This document shows, piece by piece, positions 1 to 8,060 of a DNA stretch of 64,000 nucleotides. The position numbers were made by a program, and so were the translations under genes. Each line of letters opens with the position of its first letter. Positions within the stretch are counted from its first letter, which is position 1. The stretch lies in assembly GCF_009707385.1 (NCBI RefSeq), contig NZ_CP046115.1, forward strand, positions 558,001 through 622,000, given 5' to 3'. The notes beneath the pieces are model-generated. The model was not told the origin of the DNA and did not search any database. It saw nothing but the letters and a program-made list of their open reading frames with translations. The DNA comes from Klebsiella oxytoca (GTDB lineage Bacteria; Pseudomonadota; Gammaproteobacteria; Enterobacterales; Enterobacteriaceae).

Positions 1-1079
1 GGCACCTTAATATTGCGGCCATCCAGCACCAGCTTCGCGCCTTCTTCGACGCCTTTATTAATCCAGTTGATCACCGACTGCTTATGGTCTTTAGAAATCA
101 CCGGCCCCATATCGGTATCGCGCAGATAGCCGGGGCCGATTTTCAGCTGCCTGGCTTTTTCAACGACGGCGGCAATCAGCTTATCGGCGATCTCTTCCTG
201 CACCACCACTACCGGCAGCGCCATGCAGCGTTCGCCCGCGCAGCCGAACGCGGCGTTGATAATCCCCGCGGCGGTACGATTAATTGGCGCATCGGCCAGC
301 ACCAGAGCATGGTTTTTCGCTTCGCACAGCGCCTGAACGCGTTTACCGTGAGCGGCGGCTTTGGAGTAAACGTGCAGGCCGACGGAAGTGGAGCCGACGA
401 AGGAGACGCCGTTGACGTCCGGATGGGTCAGCAAGATGTCGGCTTCGTTACGTGAACAGGTCACCACGTTAATAACGCCGTCCGGTACGCCTGCTTCCTG
501 ATAGAGTTTGGTGATTTCCATACAGGTCATCGGCGTCATGCTGGCCGCTTTAATCACCATCGTATTACCGGAGGCGACGCAGAGTGGCGCCATCCAACCC
601 ATGGGGATCATGGCAGGGAAGTTGAACGGCACAATACCAGCGAACACGCCAATGGGTTCACGGTAAAGATTGGTGTCGATCCCGGCAGAGGCGTCCATCA
701 GGTTTTCTCCGGCCATCAAAGTGGGAATCGAGCAGGCAAGTTCGGTGCCTTCTTTCGCTTTTAATACATCGCCCTGAGCGTCGCCCCAGGCTTTGCCGTT
801 TTCCTTTGCCACCAGTTCGGTTAAGCGTTCCTGATGCTGAATCAATAATTCGCGAACGCGGAACATGATTTGCGAGCGTTTAATCGCTGGAGTATCTGCC
901 CATGCTGGAAAGGCTTTGCGCGCTGCAGCAACGGCATCCAGTACTTCTTGCTCGGTGCAGCAGGGAGCCTGAGCCATGACTTCCCCGGTACTTGGGTTAT
1001 AGACGTCCATATAGCGTTCGGTCTGCGAAACGCGCCATTGACCATCAACGAAATATTTCAATCTTGGTACAGTAGTCAT
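1..1079 (-). CDS. mmsA: CoA-acylating methylmalonate-semialdehyde dehydrogenase, 5' part only (cut by window start)
   Basis: The reverse strand is open from the ATG at 1079 to the window edge, giving the first 359 residues of a family that is usually near 500. It begins MTTVPRLKYFVDGQW and carries the cofactor-region motif PFNFPAMIPMGW and the catalytic cysteine in GERCMALPV (Cys285, codon 225-227). The family oxidises methylmalonate or malonate semialdehyde to propionyl- or acetyl-CoA with NAD+, ending myo-inositol, valine or beta-alanine catabolism. A GGAG lies just upstream of the ATG. A second, clearly different paralogue sits in the iol cluster at 46271-47776. A 16-bp TGAA-N8-TTCA motif like those at the iol promoters lies 150 bp upstream (1230-1245), so inositol control is possible. 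The 3' end and downstream partners are outside the window. Confidence 0.92.
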   Translation of the reverse strand, partial: MTTVPRLKYFVDGQWRVSQTERYMDVYNPSTGEVMAQAPCCTEQEVLDAVAAARKAFPAWADTPAIKRSQIMFRVRELLIQHQERLTELVAKENGKAWGDAQGDVLKAKEGTELACSIPTLMAGENLMDASAGIDTNLYREPIGVFAGIVPFNFPAMIPMGWMAPLCVASGNTMVIKAASMTPMTCMEITKLYQEAGVPDGVINVVTCSRNEADILLTHPDVNGVSFVGSTSVGLHVYSKAAAHGKRVQALCEAKNHALVLADAPINRTAAGIINAAFGCAGERCMALPVVVVQEEIADKLIAAVVEKARQLKIGPGYLRDTDMGPVISKDHKQSVINWINKGVEEGAKLVLDGRNIKV

Positions 1080-1584
1080 ATTTTTCTCCATGAGAGATTG
1101 AATTTTATTAAGTAAAACATGTGCCTAAACGGTAATGACGCCAACCCTTCCGCCACTGCAGACGCCTGGTTTCATTGACGGACCCGGCGGGCGTGAATGT
1201 GCTCATCACGATGTGATTTTGGTTATTAATGAAATTTATTTTTCATTATCATAATGTATGAAATACAAAAACCGTTTTGAGAGATGGATCAAAGATAAGG
1301 AAACTGCTGTTGGTATCGATGCTTTAATGCAGCGTCTTTTTATTTAAGCAAATAAAAACAAATGGATGCTTGTTGTTTTATTCAGGTCCTGCAACGGGGG
1401 AGTGAAAGATTGTTCAGGAGAGATGAGCTTTTATGTGAAATAAAAGTTAACTAAAAATTAACTATGAAATTAAAAGTTCAAAAAGAGATGGAAAGTGCAA
1501 ATTTATCAGCGGCTATGCCGCTTTGTAAGAGAAGTTTGGTCGCCCGGATCGGGCGAAAGCCGTCATCCGGGGAGTCATTGAGGG
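1080..1584. other. Intergenic region between mmsA and darP
   Basis: About 500 bp with no convincing gene, AT-rich toward the dehydrogenase side. It holds the putative IolR-like site at 1230-1245, presumably the mmsA promoter, and short inverted repeats near 1508-1524 and 1540-1556 that could end darP transcription. A 29-codon ORF (1258-1347, +) has no ribosome binding site and is not called. Confidence 0.5.
1230..1245. promoter_or_regulatory. Putative RpiR-type (IolR) operator upstream of mmsA
   Basis: The sequence is TGAAATTTATTTTTCA, i.e. TGAA-N8-TTCA. The same 16-bp architecture occurs at 46171-46186, 49750-49765, 49776-49791 and, with one mismatch, 51864-51879 at the iol promoters. That IolR binds it is inferred. 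Confidence 0.45.
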
Positions 1585-2136
1585 TTAGCCTTCGCTTTCG
1601 GCCAGTTCACGCAGGTACTGGAAGATAAGACGCGCGGACTTCGGCGGCTTGTTGCCTTCTTTCTCTTTTTTGGCGTTGCGGATAAGCGAACGCAGCTGCT
1701 GACGGTCGGCGTCTGGCCACAGATTCAGCACTTCAGCAACGGCTTCATCACCATTATCAATCAGACGATCGCGGATCTGCTCAAGCTTGTGGAACAGCGC
1801 AACCTGCTGGTTGTGGCGGTTCTTCAGCTTGTCCAGCGCCTGACGGATCGGCTCGACGTCGCGGTTGCGCAGCATTTTACCAATCAGCTGCAGCTGGCGG
1901 CGGCGGCCTTCTTTCTTGATACGCTGGGCGAGCTCAATAGCGTCGCGCAGATCGGTATCCAGAGGGATTTTATCCAGCGCGTTTTTTCCCAGCTCTACCA
2001 TTTCCGCGCCAAGACGCTTCAGTTCTTCGGCGTCGCGCTTAATTTCACTTTTACTGACCCAGATAATTTCATCGTCTTCATCTTCGACGTCATCACCAGG
2101 GACGTCGTCGAGCCAGTCTTCGGGCTGCTTTGTCAT
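1585..2136 (-). CDS. darP: Ribosome biogenesis factor DarP (YjgA)
   Basis: A 183-residue, highly charged, helical protein beginning [14 protein letters not shown] and ending RELAESEG, nearly identical to E. coli YjgA as I recall it and the same length. The family associates with late 50S precursors and helps maturation of the peptidyl-transferase region of 23S rRNA. The ATG at 2136 was chosen over an in-frame ATG at 2184 because an AAGGAG lies just upstream and the extra 16 residues are not in the family. It is divergent from pmbA, the conserved enterobacterial arrangement. Confidence 0.95.
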   Translation of the reverse strand: MTKQPEDWLDDVPGDDVEDEDDEIIWVSKSEIKRDAEELKRLGAEMVELGKNALDKIPLDTDLRDAIELAQRIKKEGRRRQLQLIGKMLRNRDVEPIRQALDKLKNRHNQQVALFHKLEQIRDRLIDNGDEAVAEVLNLWPDADRQQLRSLIRNAKKEKEGNKPPKSARLIFQYLRELAESEG

Positions 2137-2230
2137 CTCAGGCTCCTTAAAAAAGAGACTAATGTTACCAGTTAAGGGGCGCACTGAAAAACGGTTCTCT
2201 GTTAGACTTCAGTTAACTCCTTCTTACATT

Positions 2231-3583
2231 ATGGCATTAGCGATGAAAGTCATCTCTCAAGTTGCACAACAGCGCAAGACGCTGGAAGAGGCCGTGACCA
2301 CGGCGCTGGAACTGGCGGCAGGCAAATCCGACGGTGCGGAAGTCTCCGTCAGCAAAACCACCGGGATCGGTGTGAGCACCCGCTACGGTGAAGTGGAGAA
2401 CGTAGAATTCAATAGCGATGGTGCTCTCGGCATCACCGTTTATCACCAGAACCGTAAAGGCAGCGCGTCTTCGACCGACCTTAGCCCGCAGGCCATCGCC
2501 CGCACGGTGCAGGCGGCGCTGGACATTGCCCGCTACACCTCGCCGGATCCGTGCGCGGGCGTGGCGGATAAAGATCTGCTGGCCTTTGAGGCCCCGGATC
2601 TTGACCTGTTCCATCCGGCGGAAGTCTCTCCGGATGAAGCCATCGAGCTCGCCTCCCGCGCTGAACAGGTGGCGCTGAAAGCGGATAAACGCATCAGCAA
2701 TACCGAAGGCGGCAGCTTTAACAGCCACTACGGCATTAAAGTATTTGGCAATAGCCACGGTATGCTGCAGAGCTACTGCTCAACCCGCCATTCGCTCTCC
2801 AGCTGCGTGATCGCCGAAGAGAATGGCGATATGGAGCGCGATTATGCCTACACCATTGGACGCGCGCTTGAAGATCTGCAATCACCGGAGTGGGTTGGCG
2901 AAGAGTGCGCCCGCCGCACGTTGTCCCGCCTGGCCCCGCGTAAGCTCTCGACGATGAAAGCGCCGGTGATTTTCGCTAACGAAGTCGCGACCGGTCTGTT
3001 TGGTCATCTCGTCGGGGCCATTGCCGGGGGCTCGGTTTATCGTAAATCCACTTTCCTGCTCGATGCTCTGGGTAGCCAAATACTGCCGGAGTGGCTGACC
3101 ATTGAAGAGCATCCGCATCTGCTTAAAGGGCTGGCCTCTACCCCGTTTGATAGTGAAGGCGTACGCACGGAACGTCGCGATATTATTAAAGACGGCGTGC
3201 TGACCCAGTGGCTACTGACTAACTACTCGGCGCGCAAGCTAGGGCTTAAGAGCACCGGCCACGCGGGCGGCATTCACAACTGGCGTATCAAAGGCCGTGG
3301 CCTGGGTTTTGCAAAGTTGCTTAAAGAGATGGGCACCGGTCTTGTCGTAACGGAATTGATGGGGCAGGGTGTAAGCGGCGTCACCGGCGACTACTCACGC
3401 GGCGCATCCGGCTTCTGGGTAGAAAACGGCGAAATTCAGTATCCCGTCAGTGAGATCACCATTGCAGGAAATCTGAAAGATATGTGGCGTAATATCGTGA
3501 CTATCGGCGACGATATCGAAACGCGCAGCAACATTCAGTGTGGTTCCGTGCTGCTGCCGGAGATGAAGATCGCCGGGCAATAA
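2231..3583 (+). CDS. pmbA: Metalloprotease PmbA (TldE)
   Basis: A 450-residue protein starting [14 protein letters not shown], matching E. coli PmbA/TldE closely in length and sequence. TldD and TldE form a heterodimeric zinc protease that matures microcin B17 and degrades the CcdA antitoxin; TldD supplies the metal site and TldE is the companion subunit. Recognisable features are the N-terminal [14 protein letters not shown] segment and the C-terminal [15 protein letters not shown] block. The reading frame stays open upstream to 1865, but that part is a shadow of darP, so ATG 2231 is the start. cybC follows after 29 bp. Confidence 0.96.
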   Translation: MALAMKVISQVAQQRKTLEEAVTTALELAAGKSDGAEVSVSKTTGIGVSTRYGEVENVEFNSDGALGITVYHQNRKGSASSTDLSPQAIARTVQAALDIARYTSPDPCAGVADKDLLAFEAPDLDLFHPAEVSPDEAIELASRAEQVALKADKRISNTEGGSFNSHYGIKVFGNSHGMLQSYCSTRHSLSSCVIAEENGDMERDYAYTIGRALEDLQSPEWVGEECARRTLSRLAPRKLSTMKAPVIFANEVATGLFGHLVGAIAGGSVYRKSTFLLDALGSQILPEWLTIEEHPHLLKGLASTPFDSEGVRTERRDIIKDGVLTQWLLTNYSARKLGLKSTGHAGGIHNWRIKGRGLGFAKLLKEMGTGLVVTELMGQGVSGVTGDYSRGASGFWVENGEIQYPVSEITIAGNLKDMWRNIVTIGDDIETRSNIQCGSVLLPEMKIAGQ

Positions 3584-3612
3584 TACCTGTATAATAAAAA
3601 AGGAAGTAAGCA

Positions 3613-3999
3613 ATGCGTAAAAAACTGTTAGCGATGTTAGCCGTATCTGCTTTTGCGCTGGGTTCGGCATCAGCCTTCGCCGATCTGGGCGAAGACATGG
3701 ATACCCTTGCCGAGAACCTGCAAGTGGTGCAAAAAACCTCAGATGCCGGTGAGCTGAAAGCGGCGCTGAATAAGATGCGTACTGCGGCGGTTGATGCCCA
3801 GAAAGAAACGCCGCCTAAGCTGGAAGGCAAAGCGGAGGACAGCGCAGAAATGAAAGACTATCGTCACGGTTTTGATGTGCTGATCGGCCAGATTGACGGC
3901 GCGCTGAAGCTGGCGGACGAGGGTAAAGTCAAAGAAGCTCAGGCCGCAGCGGAAGAGTTTAAAACGACTCGTAATACCTACCATAAGAAGTATCGCTAA
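3613..3999 (+). CDS. cybC: Soluble cytochrome b562
   Basis: A 128-residue periplasmic four-helix-bundle haem protein. Residues 1-22 form a Sec signal peptide (basic start, hydrophobic core, cleavage before ADLGEDMD). In the 106-residue mature form the axial haem ligands of the family, Met7 and His102 (in NTYHKKYR), are both present, as is the [22 protein letters not shown] loop region. A GGAAG lies just upstream of the ATG. Its physiological role in electron transfer is not settled in the family. It lies 29 bp after pmbA, as in related enterobacteria. Confidence 0.95.
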   Translation: MRKKLLAMLAVSAFALGSASAFADLGEDMDTLAENLQVVQKTSDAGELKAALNKMRTAAVDAQKETPPKLEGKAEDSAEMKDYRHGFDVLIGQIDGALKLADEGKVKEAQAAAEEFKTTRNTYHKKYR

Positions 4000-4024
4000 T
4001 CGCTTTTAGCTATTTTGGTCTTTT

Positions 4025-4057
4025 GCCGGGCGGCGGCTGATGCCCTGCCCGGTCTAC
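4025..4057. repeat. REP unit after cybC
   Basis: An imperfect GC-rich hairpin with GCCGGGCGGCGGCTG on one side and CCTGCCCGGTCTAC on the other, the usual REP form, just downstream of cybC. Confidence 0.7.
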
Positions 4058-4245
4058 CCATCATCTTGATCTCTTTAGCCAAATTCCCCAATCGTGGCTA
4101 ATTTCTCTCGAAACACGCTAATCTCGCTGCCAAACCCCGACGCACTGCTCCGTGCAAACGGCCAGGCCGCCACCAAAATCTTATCATCATCACAGTTTTC
4201 CTCTTTTTTTCCCTACTGTTCACCGCCCGGTGATACTGAAGAAGT

Positions 4246-4261
4246 TGTGATATTCATCACG
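4246..4261. promoter_or_regulatory. CRP-like site 1
   Basis: TGTGA-TATTCA-TCACG fits the CRP consensus TGTGA-N6-TCACA with one mismatch. It lies about 160 bp upstream of the operon start. Confidence 0.6.
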
Positions 4262-4296
4262 AGAATTTATCAATATGAACATATTCTTTGTGGTTA

Positions 4297-4312
4297 TGTG
4301 AAATAAGTCACG
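4297..4312. promoter_or_regulatory. CRP-like site 2
   Basis: TGTGA-AATAAG-TCACG is a second near-consensus CRP site, centred 51 bp downstream of the first. Confidence 0.6.
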
Positions 4313-4326
4313 CCTGCCGTCCTTCT

Positions 4327-4344
4327 TTCCACTTCGAAGTGGAA
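4327..4344. promoter_or_regulatory. 18-bp perfect palindrome, candidate operator
   Basis: TTCCACTTCGAAGTGGAA is its own reverse complement. It sits 15 bp after the second CRP-like site and about 70 bp upstream of the first gene. Inference: binding site for the PRD regulator encoded at 11216-13126. Confidence 0.5.
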
Positions 4345-4414
4345 AACCCCTCGCTACAAACTCATCCTCATCCGCACTAAGGTTATCCCCAGAGACATCA
4401 ACGGGGTAATTCAA

Positions 4415-4753
4415 GTGAATAACGGAGCGGTAACACACGTCACAGAGGAGCAGGCCAGGCTAACCGAACGGCTGGCTGACAAGATGCTGCAGCAGGTTTT
4501 TGCACTATTAAGCCGCCGCAACATCGTTCCTAACGACGTTCAGGAGCAAATGCTGACTTCCCACGTTCGGGCGATGGCCCATCGCTCAATCAGCGGCGAG
4601 CCGCTGCCGGAAGTGGATGCCAGCCTGTTCGAAGAGATCTCAGAAGATTCAATGATGCTGGCCCGCGAAGTGGTCGCGCAGTTCGGCAATCTGCCAGATG
4701 AAGAAGCCTGGCTGCTGTCCGTCCACTTCGAAGTCGCTAAAGATAACCTGTAA
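4415..4753 (+). CDS. Small single-PRD protein (EF_0829-type)
   Basis: A 112-residue acidic protein starting from GTG 4415. It resembles one PTS regulation domain (PRD) without a DNA-binding part: a helical protein with His in TSHVRAMAHRS and a C-terminal LLSVHFEVAKDN resembling the conserved PRD block. From memory, the same small PRD gene precedes the SFCGS/DUF4312/DUF4311/DUF4310 set in Enterococcus and Aeromonas (EF_0829, AHA_3910 families). PRDs are phosphorylated on histidine by PTS proteins, so it may sense PTS state, but with no DNA- or RNA-binding domain its target is unknown. First gene of the operon, 11 bp before the next. Confidence 0.7.
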   Translation: MNNGAVTHVTEEQARLTERLADKMLQQVFALLSRRNIVPNDVQEQMLTSHVRAMAHRSISGEPLPEVDASLFEEISEDSMMLAREVVAQFGNLPDEEAWLLSVHFEVAKDNL

Positions 4754-4764
4754 GGAGCAAACAA

Positions 4765-5127
4765 ATGGAACAAATCACCGTTGTTATTGGCGATCGCCTG
4801 GGTAAAGGTCAGAAAGTTGCCGCAGGTGCTGAAAAAGCTGGCGCTCGCGCCGTTGTCGTACCGGGCGTTGCCGCGGATATGAAGCTGGGCGACATGATGA
4901 AAGCGGAAAACGCCACCTTCGGTATCTCTTTCTGCGGTAGCGGCGGCGCAGGCGCTATCACCGCGCAGAATAAACATGGTTACAAAGCCAAATATGGCAT
5001 GCGTTCCGTTGATGAGGGCGTTACTGCGATCAACGAAGGTTACAACGTACTGGGCTTCGGTTTTATGGATAAAGAAGAGCTGGGCGAACGCCTGGTTGAA
5101 GCCTGGAAGAAGAAGTACGGCGTGTGA
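4765..5127 (+). CDS. Glycine-rich SFCGS family protein
   Basis: A 120-residue cytoplasmic protein with a strong AAGGAG upstream of its ATG. The name-giving motif ISFCGSGGAGA is at about residues 52-62. The start (ITVVIGDRLGKGQKVAAGAEKAGARAVVVPG) looks like an alternating alpha/beta fold. A cysteine followed by GSG resembles the phosphocysteine loop of PTS EIIB proteins; that is my inference, not an established assignment. Its neighbours DUF4312, DUF4311 and DUF4310 follow immediately, as in other genomes with this cassette. The biochemical function is unknown. Confidence 0.75.
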   Translation: MEQITVVIGDRLGKGQKVAAGAEKAGARAVVVPGVAADMKLGDMMKAENATFGISFCGSGGAGAITAQNKHGYKAKYGMRSVDEGVTAINEGYNVLGFGFMDKEELGERLVEAWKKKYGV

Positions 5128-5129
5128 GT

Positions 5130-5429
5130 ATGAAAGAGCAATTCACCACTACGGTGAGCGTTGCCGGCAAAGGCGAGAGCAAATCACGCGCTTTCGCCGA
5201 TGCTCTGAACCATGTACAGGCGGCGGTTATGAAAACGTCGCCGCACATCTTACTGCGTATTGAACCACAGGATGTGGAGGTTGTTCATGCGCGTGAAGCG
5301 GTACGGAAAGAAGCCTTTTTATTCTTCTTCCTGCGCCGTGAACGACGGACCTACAGCGTGGAGCTGAACGTCACCGTCACCGTGACCGCCATTAATCTCG
5401 ATAAAGTGGATTTCGTCACGCAAACCTGA
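5130..5429 (+). CDS. DUF4312 family protein
   Basis: A 99-residue protein (MKEQFTTTVSVAGKGE...) of no known function, always found with SFCGS, DUF4311 and DUF4310 as far as I recall. It has no signal peptide or membrane segment. A basic FLFFFLRRERRTYSVELNVTVTVT stretch suggests alternating beta strands in the second half. A GTG at 5124 overlaps the preceding stop codon and would add two residues; the ATG at 5130 is preferred. This tight junction suggests translational coupling with the SFCGS gene. Confidence 0.7.
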   Translation: MKEQFTTTVSVAGKGESKSRAFADALNHVQAAVMKTSPHILLRIEPQDVEVVHAREAVRKEAFLFFFLRRERRTYSVELNVTVTVTAINLDKVDFVTQT

Positions 5430-5450
5430 TTTTCACCAAAGGGTCAGAAT

Positions 5451-6227
5451 ATGTTCCTGATAATATTAATAAAATCGCTCATCATCGGCGGCCTGGTTGG
5501 CGTCGGCGTAGGCGCCGGAGCGGCACGCATGTTTCATGCGCCCACCACGCAAGGGATGGGCGCATTTCGTACGTTGGGTGAGCTGAATTCATGTGAAGGC
5601 GATCCGGCTTCCCACTTCTCTTTTGGTCTGGGCTTCTTCTTCAACGCCTGGGCCTCTTCCGTCGCGGCGGGTTCCTTCACTCAGGACGTTGACCACCGCA
5701 TCATCCCCAACTGGGGCGCAGCAGCGCTGATGATCAAAAACCGCAACGTCGGCGAGACGCTGCACGATCCGAAAAAGATGGCCATCGCCTGCGGCGTTAT
5801 CGGCATGCTTGTTGTGGCCTTCCTTAACCTGACCGCCTCTTCAGTACCGGAAGCGTTGCAGGTGACGGCGGTAAAAGTGCTGGTTCCGGCGGCAAACCTG
5901 TTGGTTAACACCGTGATGCCGGTCATTTTCTGGCTGGCGGCGATTGATGCCGGTAAAAAGTCGGGCTTCTGGGCGACGATTTTCGGCGGTGCAGCGCAGC
6001 TGATTATGGGTAACGCCGTTCCGGGCCTGGTGCTGGGTATCCTGATTGGTAAAGGCGTAGAAGAGAGCGGCTGGAACCGCGTCACTAAAGTGATGATGGT
6101 GGCAATCGTCGCGCTGTTCGTTCTGAGCGGCTTCTTCCGCGGTTTCGATATGAAGATGATTGAATCCTTCAATCTGACCGTACCGAACTGGCTCGAACTG
6201 ATCCACAACTCGCTCAGCGGTAAATAA
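5451..6227 (+). CDS. DUF4311 membrane protein, putative transporter subunit
   Basis: A 258-residue polytopic inner-membrane protein with six or seven hydrophobic segments: an N-terminal glycine-rich helix (IIGGLVGVGVGAGAARMF), then segments near residues 112-135, 140-165, 170-200 and 215-230. The conserved soluble-looking loop SFGLGFFFNAWASS with the following DVDHRIIPNWG is typical of DUF4311. No transport family assignment is established. With DUF4310 it is the only membrane component of the operon, so a permease role for the operon's substrate is the simplest inference. Confidence 0.75.
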   Translation: MFLIILIKSLIIGGLVGVGVGAGAARMFHAPTTQGMGAFRTLGELNSCEGDPASHFSFGLGFFFNAWASSVAAGSFTQDVDHRIIPNWGAAALMIKNRNVGETLHDPKKMAIACGVIGMLVVAFLNLTASSVPEALQVTAVKVLVPAANLLVNTVMPVIFWLAAIDAGKKSGFWATIFGGAAQLIMGNAVPGLVLGILIGKGVEESGWNRVTKVMMVAIVALFVLSGFFRGFDMKMIESFNLTVPNWLELIHNSLSGK

Positions 6228-6239
6228 CAGGAGCCTCTC

Positions 6240-6884
6240 ATGGAACAAAATAAAGGTTTTTGGTATGCCGACTGGTCGTTCCCGATCTTTGTTGGCCTGC
6301 TCTCTTCCGGCGTCTTTGCCGGGACGCATATGTACTACCTCTACGGCATCGGTGCGTTTAACGAAGTGGCCTTCGTGGCGATGCTGAAAGCGGGAATTGA
6401 TACCGGAGCCTACGGCGCGGTAGCGGCGTTCGGCGCCAGCTTCCTGTTCGCTCGTATTATCGAAGGCTCGCTGGTGGGGATTCTGGATATCGGCGGAGCG
6501 ATTCAGACCGGCGTTGGCCTGGGCGTTCCGGCACTGCTGCTCGGCGCGGGCTTTATTTTCCCGGTCGCCAACTTTGCCGCCTCTCTGGTCACCGGTCTGG
6601 TGATTGGCCTCGCGATAGGCTACATCATCATCCTGGCGCGTAAATTCACCATCAACCAGAGCGATTCCACCTACGGCGCTGACGTCATGATGGGGGCCGG
6701 TAACGCCTCCGGCCGCTTCCTCGGGCCGTTGATTATCCTCAGCGCCATGACCGCCTCTATTCCAATCGGCATTGGTTCTCTGGTGGGGGCACTGCTGTTC
6801 TACATCTGGCAGAAACCTATCACCGGCGGCGCGATCCTCGGCGCAATGCTCCTTGGCTCCATCTTCCCGGTAGCGATTAGTTAA
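6240..6884 (+). CDS. DUF4310 membrane protein, putative transporter subunit
   Basis: A 214-residue polytopic membrane protein preceded by AGGAG and 12 bp from the DUF4311 gene. Hydrophobic, glycine-rich segments are seen at about 15-35, 55-78, 85-105, 110-140, 160-185 and 190-212. It begins MEQNKGFWYADWSFPIFVG, typical of DUF4310. Size and pairing (about 258 plus 214 residues) recall two-part PTS permeases such as mannose-type EIIC/EIID, but I see no sequence motif proving this. Function unknown. Confidence 0.75.
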   Translation: MEQNKGFWYADWSFPIFVGLLSSGVFAGTHMYYLYGIGAFNEVAFVAMLKAGIDTGAYGAVAAFGASFLFARIIEGSLVGILDIGGAIQTGVGLGVPALLLGAGFIFPVANFAASLVTGLVIGLAIGYIIILARKFTINQSDSTYGADVMMGAGNASGRFLGPLIILSAMTASIPIGIGSLVGALLFYIWQKPITGGAILGAMLLGSIFPVAIS

Positions 6885-6926
6885 GTCCTGCGGGCGCATC
6901 GGCGCCCGCGTTAACAGGAGAGAGAT

Positions 6927-8060
6927 ATGTTTGATTTACTCCTGCGCCGTGCGCGCCTCGTCGACGATACCCTCACCGATATCGCCATCCGGGACGGTAA
7001 AATCGCGGCGCTTGGCGAGATTAGCGCTCCCGCGCGTAAAACTATTGAGCTGGACGGCCGCTACTACGTCAGCGCAGGCTGGATTGATTCCCACGTTCAC
7101 TGTTATCCGAACTCGCCGATTTACCATGATGAACCGGACAGCGTAGGGATTGCTACCGGCGTGACCACCGTGATTGACGCAGGAAGCACCGGTGCGGACG
7201 ACGTTGATGACTTCTACCAACTGACCCGCAAGGCCGCGACCGAGGTTTATGCCCTGCTTAATATCTCCCGCGTTGGGCTGATTGCCCAGAACGAACTGGC
7301 CAATATGGCCAATATCGATGCGGACGCGGTGAAGCAGGCGGTTAACCGCTACCCGAACTTTATCGTCGGCCTGAAGGCGCGGATGAGCAGCAGCGTGGTG
7401 GGTGAAAACGGTATTACGCCGCTGGCGCGCGCGAAGGCGATCCAGCAGGAAAACGGCGATCTGCCGCTGATGGTGCACATTGGCAACAATCCGCCGAACC
7501 TTGATGAAATTGCCGACCTGCTGACCTCCGGCGACATTATTACCCACTGCTACAACGGCAAGCCCAATCGCATCCTGACGCCGTCCGGTGAACTGAAGAG
7601 CTCGATTAGCCGAGCCCTACAGCGCGGCGTGCGTCTTGATATCGGTCACGGCACCGCCAGCTTTAGCTTTGAGGTAGCGCGTCGGGCGATTGCCATGGGC
7701 ATTCTGCCGCACACCATTAGTTCTGATATTTACTGCCGTAACCGTATTGACGGTCCGGTACGTTCGCTGGCGCTGGTGATGTCAAAATTCCTCGCCATCG
7801 GTATGTCATTGCCGCAGGTCATTGACTGCGTAACCGTTAACGCCGCAGACGGCCTGCATCTGACGCATAAAGGGCGGCTGGAAGTGGGCTATGACGCCGA
7901 TCTCACGCTGTTTACCCTCGAGCGGACGCCAACGGTGCTGGTAGATGCTGAAAAAGAGAGCCTTCAGGCCGATAAGATTCTGCAGCCGCTTGCCGCCATT
8001 CGCGCGGGCAAGGGCTATCTGACCGAACAAGGGAGCGCGGAAAATGCCTTCGATTTTTGA
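6927..8060 (+). CDS. Amidohydrolase/deacetylase family metallohydrolase (EF_0837-type)
   Basis: A 377-residue dihydroorotase-like TIM-barrel hydrolase with AGGAG at its start. The metal-binding HxH motif is in GWIDSHVHCYP (about residues 51-61). A candidate carboxylated lysine is in VGLKARMSS, further ligands are probably in MVHIGNN and ITHCYNG, and the catalytic aspartate in ISSDIYCRN. The family contains N-acyl-sugar deacetylases, and the next two genes fit degradation of an aminated sugar acid, so hydrolysis of an N-acyl bond or a ring amide is likely. The substrate is not known. It overlaps the dgaE-like gene by 17 bp. Confidence 0.82.
   Translation: MFDLLLRRARLVDDTLTDIAIRDGKIAALGEISAPARKTIELDGRYYVSAGWIDSHVHCYPNSPIYHDEPDSVGIATGVTTVIDAGSTGADDVDDFYQLTRKAATEVYALLNISRVGLIAQNELANMANIDADAVKQAVNRYPNFIVGLKARMSSSVVGENGITPLARAKAIQQENGDLPLMVHIGNNPPNLDEIADLLTSGDIITHCYNGKPNRILTPSGELKSSISRALQRGVRLDIGHGTASFSFEVARRAIAMGILPHTISSDIYCRNRIDGPVRSLALVMSKFLAIGMSLPQVIDCVTVNAADGLHLTHKGRLEVGYDADLTLFTLERTPTVLVDAEKESLQADKILQPLAAIRAGKGYLTEQGSAENAFDF

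Larger units (their letters stand above)
4000..4414. promoter_or_regulatory. Regulatory region of the DUF4310-4312 / dgaEF-like operon
   Basis: A 415-bp gap. From left to right it holds a REP unit (4025-4057), two CRP-like sites (4246-4261 and 4297-4312), an 18-bp perfect palindrome (4327-4344) and a weak possible -10 (TACAAA, 4355-4360) ahead of the GTG start at 4415. The palindrome would overlap the -35 position, as an activator or repressor site could. A 70-codon ORF here (4094-4306, +) has no family resemblance and no ribosome binding site. Confidence 0.55.

Noticed and set aside
1258..1347. 29-codon ORF MKYKNRFERWIKDKE...
   Set aside because: No ribosome binding site, overlaps the presumed promoter region, and no family recognised; conservation would be needed to call it.
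4094..4306. 70-codon ORF
   Set aside because: Covers the CRP-like sites of the downstream operon, lacks a ribosome binding site and has low-complexity sequence.
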